Source of the DNA: Sabellastarte sp. h YS-2021
Taxonomy: Eukaryota; Annelida; Polychaeta; Sabellida; Sabellidae
Reading direction: 5' to 3'
NCBI GenBank assembly: GCA_964017235.1
Contig: OZ024933.1
Location: forward strand, 57,084,255-57,148,254
DNA length: 64,000 nt
The position numbers and the translations under genes are program-made. This document shows positions 22,501 through 27,814 of the stretch, piece by piece (within the stretch, counting starts at the first letter, position 1; the number at the start of each line of letters is the position of its first letter). The notes beneath the pieces were generated by a model. It ran no database searches and was not told the origin of the DNA. It saw nothing but the letters and a program-made list of their open reading frames with translations.

Positions 22501-25500
22501 AGGATAAGCCAAAGCCGATTTATGATTAGTCTGGTCTGATTTCAACATGATACCCTCATCAAAATCTAAGGGGAAGCCGAACTTCAGCATCTGGATAAGT
22601 TGATAATCCCAATAATTTCTAAGATAGCTTTCCCAGACTTCCATGTTAAATTGGGAATCAAGTTGAATTCTAGCTTTCTGGAAGTTAAACCGGCCTGAAT
22701 TTTTTACAATGTTATGAGCTTCCAGAGGACAAGACACTTTGCTGTTACACCCTACATCATGACAGCCTATAAGGGGACTGAGAGGTATAAAACCAAAATT
22801 ACCCTCCGTTTGCTGTTGCCAAGATTTGAATACATCCAGATTCCTTGCAATGTTCATTTTTTCCCGTTTGGTATTCACTGAATCCCATATTAACATGGTA
22901 TCCACGGATTCATTGGGATCTAAGATACTTACTCCGTCGTCGACTTCAGACATCTGTACTGTCAATTCATTAGAACTTTCACTCACCTTTCTCTGATTAT
23001 TTGTCTGTGCCATGCCACCAACACTATTATTACTACTCACCCCACCGTTTTTAACAATAACACCTACATTTTCTGTAACAACGTTAGCAATGTATTGTGA
23101 ATTGTCATCAGTATCAACTGTTTCACTTATTCCAGATACCACGTCTGTTTTTACTACACTAGACTTATCAAAGTGACAAGTATTCATTCCGTTTACCAAT
23201 ACATCTTTGTACGTATTGTGATACTCGTTGTATTCTGCACGCTTTTGCTGTTTACAGTATTGCTTTGCCTTGCAAACCATATTATCATTACAATGAGCCA
23301 CGTCCGTGTCAATATGTGTGAATATTTCATTCATATCCTCACTATCGTTTTCCACCAAGTCATTCAATAGACTGAACCTATTGTGCAAGGTTACATGTGG
23401 TAACGGTTCAGTTCTCGCGTTCATACGGTTGTTAAATAGTTTTTGTTTTCTTTGGCTATTTCTCGGAAACCGTAAGGTTTAGGAAGTTGATACTTGGTAG
23501 GGACATTGGTTAGGGGGTGTAGGTGTGCAACGTCATGGTATGACCTTGATTTGACCTTGCCGTAGTGACCTTGACCTATAAAATCTTGTCCGGGCTATAT
23601 AAAAGAGGTATATTTGTGTTAGGTTATTTTGGTATGTTTGGACAATATTCAAAACATCCCAACCATAATTCCACTGTGCAAAATGTGTGTATATTAACAG
23701 CTTGCAGAACAAGCAGACTTGTGGTTTCTTAATCTTTTTGACCTGAAGGTATTTCTGTCGATCGTGGACTGGCAGATTTTTGTTAATTTCGAACCATGTT
23801 AAGGGGTGTAGGTGTGCATCATGGTGTGATCGTTAGCTTTGGCTCTGCCAAAGTGTGTTCACCTGCCATATTTGAGACATGTTTCTCTTTTGACAAAGAT
23901 ACGTGGATTGCTTCAACTGACTATTATATGTACTTCTACATAATTCTGCTATTTTCCATTGACATCTATTCTCCAGTTTATATATTTTACAGCATCATAA
24001 TTTTTAGTTTAATGGTTAATGCTGTCGTTTTGCTATTGAATTGTCTTGTTTTAATACTTCATCTTTACATACATTTTCTTTCTCTTAGACATTATTTTCT
24101 CTACTTAAACATTAGTTGGACCTTAATATAACTGACACTGCTCTGAAAGTATCCCGATCTTTGTACTGTTTCACTACTTCTATATCTCATGGTGTTGAAA
24201 ATTATTTCCCCATGCTGTGGGGTACGGGCATCTCTGATGCTATTTGTTCTGGTTTATTCTCCGTAGAACTACCCCCGAAATGAGTTGTTTTCTGAAATTT
24301 CTATGCAAATATAATTCAATTTTGTAGAGCCTATTTCCATGCCAGATTGAGTGCTCTTTATACAGATGAGTAGTAATTAAAATATATTGCTTGAGTACAC
24401 AAGTGACTAATTCTGGGACAATGTTTGCAAACAATGGTATTATTACGTCATAACTCATTGCAGAGGTATGATCGGTAAAATTAATAAACAATCAATAGTA
24501 TCTAAACTCATTTCATTGTAGCCTTATTGTCACAATAAAGCACTAACTGGAATAATACTTTGTGAAAATTTGCAACATTCACCAGTTAACATCACAGAGA
24601 ACACCTTTGGTTTTCCCACTGTTCTCAATGTGATCATAAAATTAGCCAGTCACAATTGAGGATAAGTCAAGCATGGCATGTAGTGAGGGAGACATTTTTG
24701 AAAAGCTTTAGGGTATACTTTGATTATATTTGTGGTGATTTTTATCTGTTTTCCTTGTTTTAATTTAATCAATCAATCAGTTGATTTAATGTTTGGTAGT
24801 GCTTGTCCAAAAGGTCGATCTTTTATAGAAGTCATTAAGTACAAACCTGATGACTTTATTCCTATTATAAAGACCAGTTTAATTTAGGAATCCGTGAAAC
24901 TATAATAGATTATAATTATATATTATATGCCTACTTTTGTCATACTATATTTTGTATAGTTGTGTCTTCTATTATCGATGAAAATCTTATTCATTTGTTG
25001 CTTCAGATAATCTATGGCAAAAAATGTGCACTGCAGGGTTTTAGGTTGTCTCCACACTACTGTTCTTTATGATTAGATATAATGTATTTAATTTACCTTT
25101 GAGGGGGTGGGGGGTCACGGTGGTGGAATGATAGCACACTCTCCTCCCACCTCTGAGATCAGAGTTCAAATCCCGGCCTGAGCTCATGTGAGAAAGCTGG
25201 TAGTTGCTTGACCTTGGTCGGCAGTTTACAGTACAGAACCTTCACCATCTGTATGTACTGGACCAGGTTTACTCTGCCCCTCCCAACTACCTGTCACAAT
25301 ATAACCACTGAAGTACTAGGCATGGTGTAAAACACTGAAGAAAATTAATTTACTTTAAAAGACATACTAGTGACTTAAGGGCAGTAACATCAGATTGTAG
25401 GGGGAGCTCTTAAGAAGATATGGGCATTTTAGAGTGTGACGATGGTAGTATGAAAATATTATTTATATTTATATATAAATGTTATATTGTTACTTTCAGA

Positions 25501-27363
25501 ACTGTACCATTCTGGATCTTGCTGTTGATACTGATGGCTGTCAATAAGATCGCACAGACCACCTGTTTCTCGGCCAATGGCCTTCATATCAACAATTCAG
25601 TGCCTGCTAACTTTGCTGGAAGTGTCAATGGGTTGGCAATGACCTACACTGCCATAGGAAGGTGGGTTGATTTAAAAGTCTTATTGTATGATGTAAGTAT
25701 GAGGTCGTATTGATACTCAGCATGAATCAGAAATTGTCTTAAATTGAGCTAAAAAATAGATCCAAGATCAAGTTTGTTGTCACAAAGAAGTTGAGCTGAT
25801 TTTTGGCTCAACCTTTTACCTATCTTTGATCCACCTGTCAACATGGATTAAAGTTTGGGTCAAATGTGCTCAAATTTTCTGAGCTTGATCAAAAAAAAAA
25901 AAAAAAAGAAATCAGCTTAATTTCATTAAGACCGATTAAGCCAAAGATCAACTGAGCTAATTTTTTGTAAATTTGAATGTGGATTTTGATCAACCTGATC
26001 GTTCTTTGTGAATACAACCCATGTTCTGTCACTATGGTCTTGTCGGTAGCACACTTGCCTAGGAAGACAAAGTACCCAAGTTCAATCCCAAGTACAGGCA
26101 GATGCATAGTTGCTCAGATGACTACTTATAAGTGGAGATCCTATGTCATGGGATCCTATCCCCAGTGGCAGGCTAAAGAACCTCAGGGATGTTGATCAAT
26201 GCTCATCCCTGAGAGTGTGACTGTATCTTTCAGTTATGGAAATATCATTAACCTGCATTTGTGCAGACAGAATGGATCAAATAGCACTAAGTCTTTTGAG
26301 TGAGAAGAAATACCTAAGTCAATTCAAATAGTAGAATAGGCCCACTAGCAAGAAGCAGGTCGATGAAAGTAAATAATCAAACATATTCACTGAAAAACTC
26401 AATACATGTGAAAACGTTGAAGAAATGGTTGAATTTATTTATGTCAAAGTTTGATTAGTTGTCCAACCATTTCATGTGTTGTGATCGGTATTTTAATAAA
26501 CTGGACTCCATCACAGCACTAATGCCTCATCTCTAATTGAAACCCAGATGCGTATCCAGTATATTTAGCAGAGGAATCCCAAGAGAGGGGAATACTATGG
26601 TGCTCATAATATCTGTCAGTTCACCATAATTGTAGCAACTAAAATTATTCTTAAAGATGATTGTTTTTTGCAAAAATATTTTGTTTTGGTATTTCATTAA
26701 AATGGTCTCAATACCAACACTAATACGTCATCCCTAATTGAAAACCCAATGTGTGTCAAGGGTATATGGAATGTAAAATCTGTCAGTTCGTCATGCAAGC
26801 AGTAAAATGATCTTTAATATCTACAAAATTTTTATTTTTATTTAACATTTTTTTGTGTTCAGATAGTCTTGAGTGGATGTATGTTGATATCTACATAATG
26901 GAGACAAACAAAAACAATTGTTCCTAGCATATAAAGTTCCAGTATTTCATCTTCTCCTGCTTATATTACTACTCAGTTCTCTCCAAAATAACACTGAAAG
27001 ATGCTCAAAAGTCACATGCAAGGTTATTTTGATTTATATCGATTAATTTTAATCATCTACTTAATTCATCAATTTAAATCATGATTTTTATCATTGCAAA
27101 AAAAAATGTTTAAGTCAAGCAAATTTGATGTATCTGTTCTTATGCTTTATAGGACTATTGCCCCCACCCTGGGTGGCAGTATATTTGCCTGGTCCATTGT
27201 CCATGGTGCAAAGATTGGGTTTCCCCTTGACGTGAACCTGGTCTTCATTTTATTCTCCTTCATATACCTGGTGACAAACATCATGTGTGCCCGTCTTCCT
27301 GAGTCACTCAACCACCAGAGTATCAAGGAACAGGAGAATCTGGAGGAACAGACAGAGCAGTGA
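1420..27363 (+). CDS. MFS transporter, ZIF-like/YCR023C-like (3' part, 6 exons)
   Basis: Spliced 3' portion of a major facilitator superfamily membrane transporter. The exons are 1420-1582, 15927-16765, 17352-17470, 18332-18405, 25500-25661 and 27153-27363. Together they give 1568 nt: two bases completing an upstream codon, then 521 codons and a TGA. All five intron phases agree. The protein part has GYLAEPATKYPSVF before TM6, a long hydrophilic loop of about 250 residues, then TM7-TM12. The segment with NNSVPANFAGSVNGLAM followed by GRTIAPTLGGSIFAWS is the signature I know from the ZINC INDUCED FACILITATOR-LIKE/YCR023C branch. Plant members move zinc or organic ions across vacuolar or plasma membranes; the animal substrate is not known to me. 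The N-terminal half (TM1-5) is upstream of the window. Confidence is high for the family and low for the substrate. Confidence 0.9.
1992..2166 (+). repeat. Family C repeat, head portion (interrupted)
   Basis: Starts attatgcc with an imperfect hairpin (cccacag...ctgtgtggg, about 1999-2024), then 'gttttcaccaatggcgtcc' and a TTCGGAAACCGT...AGAAGTTGATA word. This matches the head of the complete copy at 44040-45670. It breaks off at 2166 exactly where the LINE begins and resumes at 13795. Both flanks carry TATGGAT, the LINE's target duplication. Confidence 0.75.
2167..2275 (-). other. LINE 3' UTR and ATAAATA tail
   Basis: About 110 bp after the ORF2 stop (minus strand), including a tandem 'gttgaactaaacacagttgaa' duplication at 2234-2265. 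It ends in reiterated AATA (2167-2192). A short microsatellite 3' end of this type is characteristic of CR1/L2-type LINEs, which lack poly(A). Confidence 0.65.
2276..2723 (-). pseudogene. LINE ORF2 C-terminal fragment, displaced 6.6 kb
   Basis: About 145 residues beginning SFLTAWRKSIRYLLQLPYKC and running through NDLPVDVQLHSRFLNFF to a stop at 2276. This is the usual C-terminal extension after the thumb of CR1-type ORF2 (W-R-K...LP...D-V-P-x-D-V-Q-L-x-x-R-F). It follows naturally after SSKTVN at 9352. Open-frame software extends it into family B DNA (to 2812), which is not part of the protein. The C-terminal frame itself is intact. Confidence 0.85.
3130..3489 (+). repeat. Family B tandem array, left part
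   Basis: About two to three units of a repeat of about 165 bp, each with 'cgtgcgagatagagcgattt', 'cacagggtatctaaggaatg', 'tttcccctccccaaaaatgg' and 'ggccattttgaattttcg'. The first unit is shortened (a 41-bp duplication at about 3142-3200). The array stops at AA (3489-3490), where the DIRS-like element begins, and resumes at 8401. Confidence 0.85.
3491..3675 (+). repeat. DIRS-like element, left inverted terminal repeat
   Basis: Starts ttttattgcgaaaaatacac. From 'cttaccatttcctgacc' inward it is the inverted complement of the right end near 8197-8380. It contains an internal palindrome, cactggcc ... ggccagtg. Positions 3532-3675 are repeated in direct orientation at 5978-6121. Confidence 0.8.
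3680..5975. other. Unassigned interior of DIRS-like insertion
   Basis: 2.3 kb between the left terminal repeat and its internal copy. It has a SINE at 4558-4705, a short AT microsatellite at 5271-5281, and an A-tract at 5791-5813. The plus open frame 3934-4287 (117 residues, including RLSRIERQEGIPHGG) has no family I recognise and is not called as a gene. Confidence 0.5.
4558..4705 (+). mobile_element. tRNA-derived SINE, family 1 (near complete)
   Basis: The tRNA-like head has A-box-like tggcctagtggttagc and B-box-like gtgggttcgagtcctac. The body has gaggacctgtcccaatatg, and the tail reads gggacgttaaaccccaactttgactttga. A second, 5'-truncated copy with the same body and tail is at 63577-63715. 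RNA polymerase III-type internal promoter boxes are visible. The head is too diverged to be a functional tRNA gene. Confidence 0.75.
5978..6121 (+). repeat. Direct copy of 144 bp of left terminal repeat
   Basis: Matches 3532-3675 along its length in the same orientation (tatatgttggtgcc ... cattatttttgttg). It lies next to the circle-junction segment. It could be the original 3' terminal repeat of the element, with 3680-5975 added later, or a second partial copy. Confidence 0.75.
6176..6276 (+). repeat. Internal circle-junction copy (ICR-like)
   Basis: 6176-6232 is identical to 8344-8400 (57 bp, right end). 6233-6234 is AA. 6235-6276 is identical to 3491-3532 (42 bp, left end). DIRS elements carry an internal complementary region built from both outer ends that serves as template for circle formation; this segment has that content. 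The alternative is two elements in tandem sharing one AA junction. Confidence 0.72.
7320..7700 (-). pseudogene. Tyrosine recombinase N-terminal/core fragment (DIRS-like)
   Basis: Minus strand. 7698-7576 reads FLDVANFLNYFFNEKNLKPS then TIAGYR, the SAM-like N-terminal domain of a phage-type integrase. After a stop and a frame change, 7540-7322 reads FSLLYLLSLVLFGLTRQSFE then PLGKISWRLLTFKTVFLLTL and ALGKGRRG, the start of the catalytic domain (the usual T-F-K-T-V-F-L-L-x-L-A-S-G-K-R-R-S-E-L, here with the catalytic Arg region altered). Downstream catalytic His-x-x-Arg and Tyr motifs were not found. This is dead coding sequence. Confidence 0.7.
7840..8165 (-). pseudogene. DIRS-like pol fragment between RNase H and recombinase
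   Basis: The minus frame 8165-7782 includes LKLPVYVFPFLDCGAWGTDA followed by LLISWEDLDSFVFVPVALTP and QVI. I recognise the L-P-x-Y-V-x-P-x-x-D-x-x-A-x-x-x-D-A-L ... W-x-x-L-x-x-F-x-F-P-P ... P-x-V pattern as the linker after RNase H in DIRS-type pol. In a neighbouring frame, RIILIASEWLGMSYFWDLVD (8160-8100) matches the I-L-I-A-P-x-W-P ... W-F-x-x-L motif that normally follows. A second damaged copy of that motif region is at about 7735-7870, so the segment has an internal duplication. Confidence 0.65.
8197..8400 (-). repeat. DIRS-like element, right inverted terminal repeat
   Basis: Inverted complement of 3491-3675 through 'ggatggcaccaacatatagc' and 'ggtcaggaaatggtaag', followed by an outer 40-bp extension (tatttatctaataaaaatta to tttttc) with no counterpart at the left end. 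That asymmetry is a DIRS feature. Confidence 0.8.
8401..9130 (+). repeat. Family B tandem array, right part
   Basis: Resumes with AA then atttgcttctatctcc, restoring the unit broken at 3490. Four to five units of about 165 bp start near 8403, 8575, 8735, 8905 and 9070. Later units decay (for example caagatagagtgatttcg). Each carries AAAATGGCGGCCATTTT or a close variant. Confidence 0.85.
9352..11090 (-). pseudogene. LINE ORF2, reverse transcriptase domain, broken
   Basis: Reverse transcriptase of the LINE. The main open frame is 11088-9595 (497 residues), then about 80 residues of conserved thumb-region sequence in another frame (9600-9352), so a frameshift lies near 9600. Motifs: YRAIIALSSVLGKLLESII, YQFGFKINHSTTSCSF, FVMFLDASKAFDKV (motif A Asp), GVKQGGVLSPVLF (motif B), and FSYADDIVII (motif C, YADD encoded at 9741-9730). 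The protein stops at ...YGSSLWDYSSKTVN, exactly where family B DNA begins at 9351. The missing C-terminus is at 2723-2276. Confidence 0.9.
11114..11938 (-). pseudogene. LINE ORF2, endonuclease domain
   Basis: 274 residues from ATG at 11938 (overlapping the ORF1 stop in TAATG). This is an endonuclease/exonuclease/phosphatase-fold nickase that cuts the target for reverse transcription. Visible motifs in order: LKIATYNSPGSG, LFIQEHWL (catalytic Glu), GGVAMLW, VIGGDFNLSLE, SIIDHILVS and the terminal SDHNAIQIE (catalytic Asp-His). The frame closes at 11114; the linker to the RT continues in another frame, so a frameshift lies in 11088-11114. Confidence 0.88.
11938..13391 (-). pseudogene. LINE ORF1 (gag-like, two zinc-binding motifs), frameshifted
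   Basis: RNA-binding ORF1 protein of the LINE, in two frames: 13391-12381 (336 residues) and 12354-11938 (138 residues), so one frameshift near 12360-12380. The N-terminus begins MPKCDGPPSLKKCPNNKSG and has a Cys cluster ending LWLCKEC (residues 4-36). A second copy of the same pattern (CEGLPNSLCP... to LQLCYDC) occupies about residues 74-107, so the zinc module is duplicated. A coiled-coil-like stretch (NIEDRVRQLQESVDSILAQN) lies later. The C-terminal part has a FIYRVDAETESV...WPRGVCIRKYF module, which I associate with the RNA-binding C-terminus of CR1-type ORF1. The stop overlaps the ORF2 start as TAATG. Confidence 0.8.
13392..13787 (-). other. LINE 5' UTR region
   Basis: Non-coding 396 bp between the ORF1 ATG (13391) and the target duplication at 13788-13794. 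It contains no repeat shared elsewhere in the window. Its presence shows that the LINE was inserted essentially full length rather than 5'-truncated. Confidence 0.55.
13795..14700 (+). repeat. Family C repeat, array and tail (continuation)
   Basis: Continues the copy broken at 2166. Units of about 140 bp carry 'gtgaccttgatttaacctt', 'ctatatcttgcaaactgt' and '...gaagttgat', decayed relative to 44040-45500. After about 14340 comes the family tail (catggtgtt, atgtttctac, then 'tctgttctgaaagactcc'), also seen at 23830-24250 and 45500-45670. It lies in intron 1 of the MFS gene. Confidence 0.7.
14733..15675. mobile_element. hAT-like non-autonomous element, 943 bp
   Basis: Left end AGTGTTTGCTCTCGAACGCG; the right end is inverted (gaccagagcgaacact). 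Flanks agatatgc (14725-14732) and ggatatgc (15676-15683) form a 7-of-8 target duplication, the hAT length. Subterminal 'gtctcgcttt' words recur near the right end. The interior has three decaying tandem units with 'actgaccaaagaaattcgtc' (about 14850, 15085 and 15285, spacing about 200-240 bp). It has no transposase. Confidence 0.68.
15927..16765 (+). CDS. MFS transporter exon (central loop and TM7)
   Basis: Acceptor ttgtag ends at 15926 and donor GTGAGT starts at 16766. The phase fits both neighbours (AA|G before, T|TT after). It encodes about 280 residues. The first 235 or so are a hydrophilic, Ser/Lys/Gln-rich cytoplasmic loop, for example EREKSQSSSHLQHPSK. A Cys-rich patch CCQCW follows, then MKYPNVRNSVLIYTFVSFST leading into TM7 and DDVFTVWAS. 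A large loop between TM6 and TM7 is usual for this family but variable in sequence. The open frame upstream of 15927 is intron read-through, not coding. Confidence 0.92.
16774..17345. other. Intron 2 sequence
   Basis: AT-rich intron between the central-loop exon and the TM8 exon. I see no repeat shared elsewhere in the window and no coding signal. This is the shortest intron of the gene in the window except intron 3. Confidence 0.6.
17352..17470 (+). CDS. MFS transporter exon (TM8)
   Basis: Acceptor ttgttttag at 17343-17351; donor GTTTGC at 17471, a less common but valid GT donor. It encodes GLEFSSEKIGAALGLSSAP, LLLLQVFLFSKLEARFGAKK. The F/GLxFSSxxIG motif at the end of the TM7-8 loop and the R-F-G-A-K-K basic turn after TM8 are standard MFS features. 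The exon ends in phase 0. Confidence 0.9.
17471..18331. other. Intron 3 sequence
   Basis: AT-rich. Around 17536-17625 there is 'tagtgctggtattgtttatc' followed by repeated gatat and ttatcgat words that resemble a single hAT-like end, but the partner end was not found. No coding signal. Confidence 0.5.
18332..18405 (+). CDS. MFS transporter exon (TM9)
   Basis: A 74-nt exon with acceptor tgtatttcag (ending at 18331) and donor GTAAGT at 18406. It encodes VFLVFCMVLMANCIAIPSLR and ILRDQ. It is too short to appear as an open frame of its own but is fixed by both splice sites and by phase (starts in phase 0, ends with two bases CA). An Ngaro-like retrotransposon sits about 110 bp into the following intron. 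Confidence 0.88.
18516..18915 (-). repeat. Ngaro-like split direct repeat B2
   Basis: 400 bp nearly identical to 19689-20088 (differences include ccaagatcc/ccaggatcc and ctgtc/ctatc). It starts CACAGTATCCC and ends AAGAAGCCAC. The low-coordinate edge marks the 3' end of the element; no target duplication is evident, as expected for YR elements. Confidence 0.88.
18916..19688 (-). repeat. Ngaro-like A2 region
   Basis: 773 bp between the two B repeats. In Ngaro elements this segment should match A1 at the 5' end; no such match is visible in 23424-23800. It has no credible coding frame. Confidence 0.6.
19689..20088 (-). repeat. Ngaro-like split direct repeat B1
   Basis: 400-bp copy of 18516-18915, ending 11 bp from the recombinase stop region (20099), as in other Ngaro elements where B1 follows the last ORF. 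Confidence 0.88.
20099..21109 (-). pseudogene. Ngaro-like tyrosine recombinase, one in-frame stop
   Basis: About 336 residues in one frame, broken by a single TAA at 20474-20476 (between ...VKFVKIP and LGFSPLCP). The enzyme would integrate a double-stranded circular cDNA by site-specific recombination. N-terminal SAM-like domain: SLLVAFMEFMIQNGTSFSSL. Catalytic domain: LAFFTFLRISNFAPHR (catalytic Arg), SKTIQTRD region, FHSFRRSGASFAF (His-x-x-Arg) and DHGTWTSDCVWRYL (His/Trp and nucleophile Tyr). The R-H-R-H/W-Y residues are all present, so apart from the stop it looks catalytically intact. It overlaps the end of the RNase H frame by about 13 bp. Confidence 0.88.
21097..21879 (-). pseudogene. 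Ngaro-like pol: RT C-terminus and RNase H
   Basis: 260 residues open to the stop at 21097. The connection segment CTKKQLQSLLGSLLHVTKCV is followed by RNase H with all four acidic positions: NLLEVDASLQGLG (Asp), VQLEMLNVMVAI (Glu), ITLECDNGAVVAI (Asp) and GVENRVADLLSRW (Asp). It is joined to the RT through a frameshift at a C run (plus-strand G run 21898-21903). It ends inside the start of the recombinase, as usual for YR elements. Confidence 0.88.
21880..23424 (-). pseudogene. Ngaro-like gag/pol N-terminus and RT, frameshifted
   Basis: Open frame 23424-22084 (446 residues), then a third-frame segment 22135-21900. The first 220 or so residues are low-complexity, Asn/Asp/Val-rich and gag-like. 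After GCHDVGCNSKVSCPLEAHNI comes the YR-type RT region: FITTEKPDSRNRRVIVDLSW, then LLYKVDISRAFRHLKMDPSD (motif A Asp). Past a G/C run at 22133-22139 the frame shifts and continues with the FGFRHGSSIFQ motif and NYIDDLIGYA (motif C; YIDD at 22016-22005). The second shift, at 21898-21903, restores the frame. Between the two shifts I see no other stop. Confidence 0.85.
23430..24250 (+). repeat. Family C repeat, copy 2 (array and tail)
   Basis: Begins within 'ctatttctcggaaaccgtaa' and 'gaagttgatacttggtaggg', with one array unit ('tgaccttgatttgaccttgc'), then unrelated sequence, then the family tail (23800-24250: 'catggtgtga', 'ctctgaaagtatcc', 'gggcatctctgatgctattt') that matches 45500-45670. It abuts the 5' side of the Ngaro-like element, which probably inserted in it. 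Confidence 0.65.
24251..25499. other. Remainder of intron 4
   Basis: AT-rich intron sequence after family C copy 2. It contains a SINE at 25108-25365. The rest (24250-25090) has no recognised element or exon. Confidence 0.55.
25108..25365 (+). mobile_element. tRNA-derived SINE, family 2, copy 1
   Basis: tRNA-like head with A-box-like gtggtggaatgatagcac and B-box-like agagttcaaatcccggc. The body is 'ggcagtttacagtacagaac', and the tail 'ggtgtaaaacactgaagaaa'. It matches 52708-53135, where the body module is present four times instead of once. It is intronic, in the sense orientation of the MFS gene. Confidence 0.72.
25500..25661 (+). CDS. MFS transporter exon (TM10 and signature motif)
   Basis: Acceptor tactttcag and donor GTGGGT at 25662. 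It encodes TVPFWILLLILMAVNKIAQT, then the conserved NNSVPANFAGSVNGLAMTYT motif and AIGR. The N-x-S-V-x-x-x-x-x-G-x-V-N-G region is one of the most conserved parts of the ZIF-like MFS branch. The phase (one base completing CA|A, two bases AG at the end) matches the adjacent exons. Confidence 0.92.
25662..27152. other. Intron 5 sequence
   Basis: AT-rich intron. 25740-26000 is rich in opposed words (ttgagcta / tagctcaa, aagatcaa / ttgatctt) and may be a decayed inverted-repeat element, but its ends could not be fixed. 26500-26830 has two imperfect copies of a segment with 'caccataattgtag'/'ctgtcagttc' and 'aattgaaacccagatg'. No extra exon is seen. Confidence 0.5.
26030..26270 (+). mobile_element. 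tRNA-derived SINE-like sequence, family 3
   Basis: A-box-like ggtcttgtcggtagcacac and B-box-like aagttcaatcccaagtac, spaced as in a tRNA, followed by a body with 'ggcaggctaaagaacctcag'. It is a single copy in the window, so the call rests on the internal promoter boxes only. Confidence 0.5.
27153..27363 (+). CDS. MFS transporter terminal exon (TM11-12, stop)
   Basis: Acceptor gctttatag ends at 27152. It encodes TIAPTLGGSIFAWSIVHGAK, a short loop, then FILFSFIYLVTNIMCARLPE (TM12) and a hydrophilic Glu/Gln-rich tail ending EEQTEQ with TGA at 27361-27363. The RTxAPxxGGSxFAWS motif confirms the family. A possible polyadenylation signal AATAAA lies at 27464-27469. Confidence 0.93.
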
Positions 27364-27463
27364 TCTCCATAAGGTCATTTCAGTAATGAAAGGTCACATG
27401 AGCCGTGAAAGGTCATTTGAGCAGTTATTTCAGTATAAAAAACTCAAACAGTAAGGAAAATTG

Positions 27464-27469
27464 AATAAA
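27464..27469 (+). promoter_or_regulatory. Candidate polyadenylation signal
   Basis: This is the first AATAAA after the transporter stop codon, 101 bp downstream. It is a plausible 3' end for the gene, though later AATAAA words exist and no transcript evidence is available. Confidence 0.4.
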
Positions 27470-27814
27470 ATATGGGTTTTATAGAGCATGCATAGTGAGT
27501 GACCTTGCCAATGCCATTTGAACAGTGAAAGATCATGTGAGCAGAAACTAATGTTGAGAACATGTAGAGTGTAGGGTTTGAAATAACATTTATAGAATAT
27601 TCAGTGTGAATATCTTACCAAGGTTATTTGTGTAGCGAAAGGTCATTTGACTAGTTTACCAAAGAGTTTTAAGTAACAAGAAATTTTGCCGTGAAGGTTT
27701 AATATATTCACTTTCATGAGGTCAGTTTCACAGTAAAAGGTTATTTGCGGAATATAGACTTGATAATGTAATTTGAGCAATGAATCAGTCAAAGGACATG
27801 TGCCAAAGATCTAA

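Larger units (their letters stand above)
18516..23430 (-). mobile_element. Ngaro-like tyrosine-recombinase retrotransposon
   Basis: Minus-strand YR retrotransposon in intron 4 of the MFS gene. It has gag-like sequence then RT (23424-21880), RNase H (21879-21097) and tyrosine recombinase (21109-20099), then a B1-A2-B2 arrangement: 19689-20088 and 18516-18915 are 400-bp direct repeats separated by 773 bp. That split direct repeat defines the Ngaro/DIRS-PAT side of the YR order, unlike the inverted repeats of the 3491-8400 element. The A1 copy expected upstream of gag (a match to 18916-19688) is not seen; family C sequence begins near 23430, so the 5' end appears truncated. Only three coding lesions are apparent. 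Confidence 0.85.

Noticed and set aside
25108..25365. Possible tRNA gene from A/B box spacing
   Set aside because: The cloverleaf arms do not pair well and a SINE body and tail follow; the same applies at 4558, 26030 and 52708.
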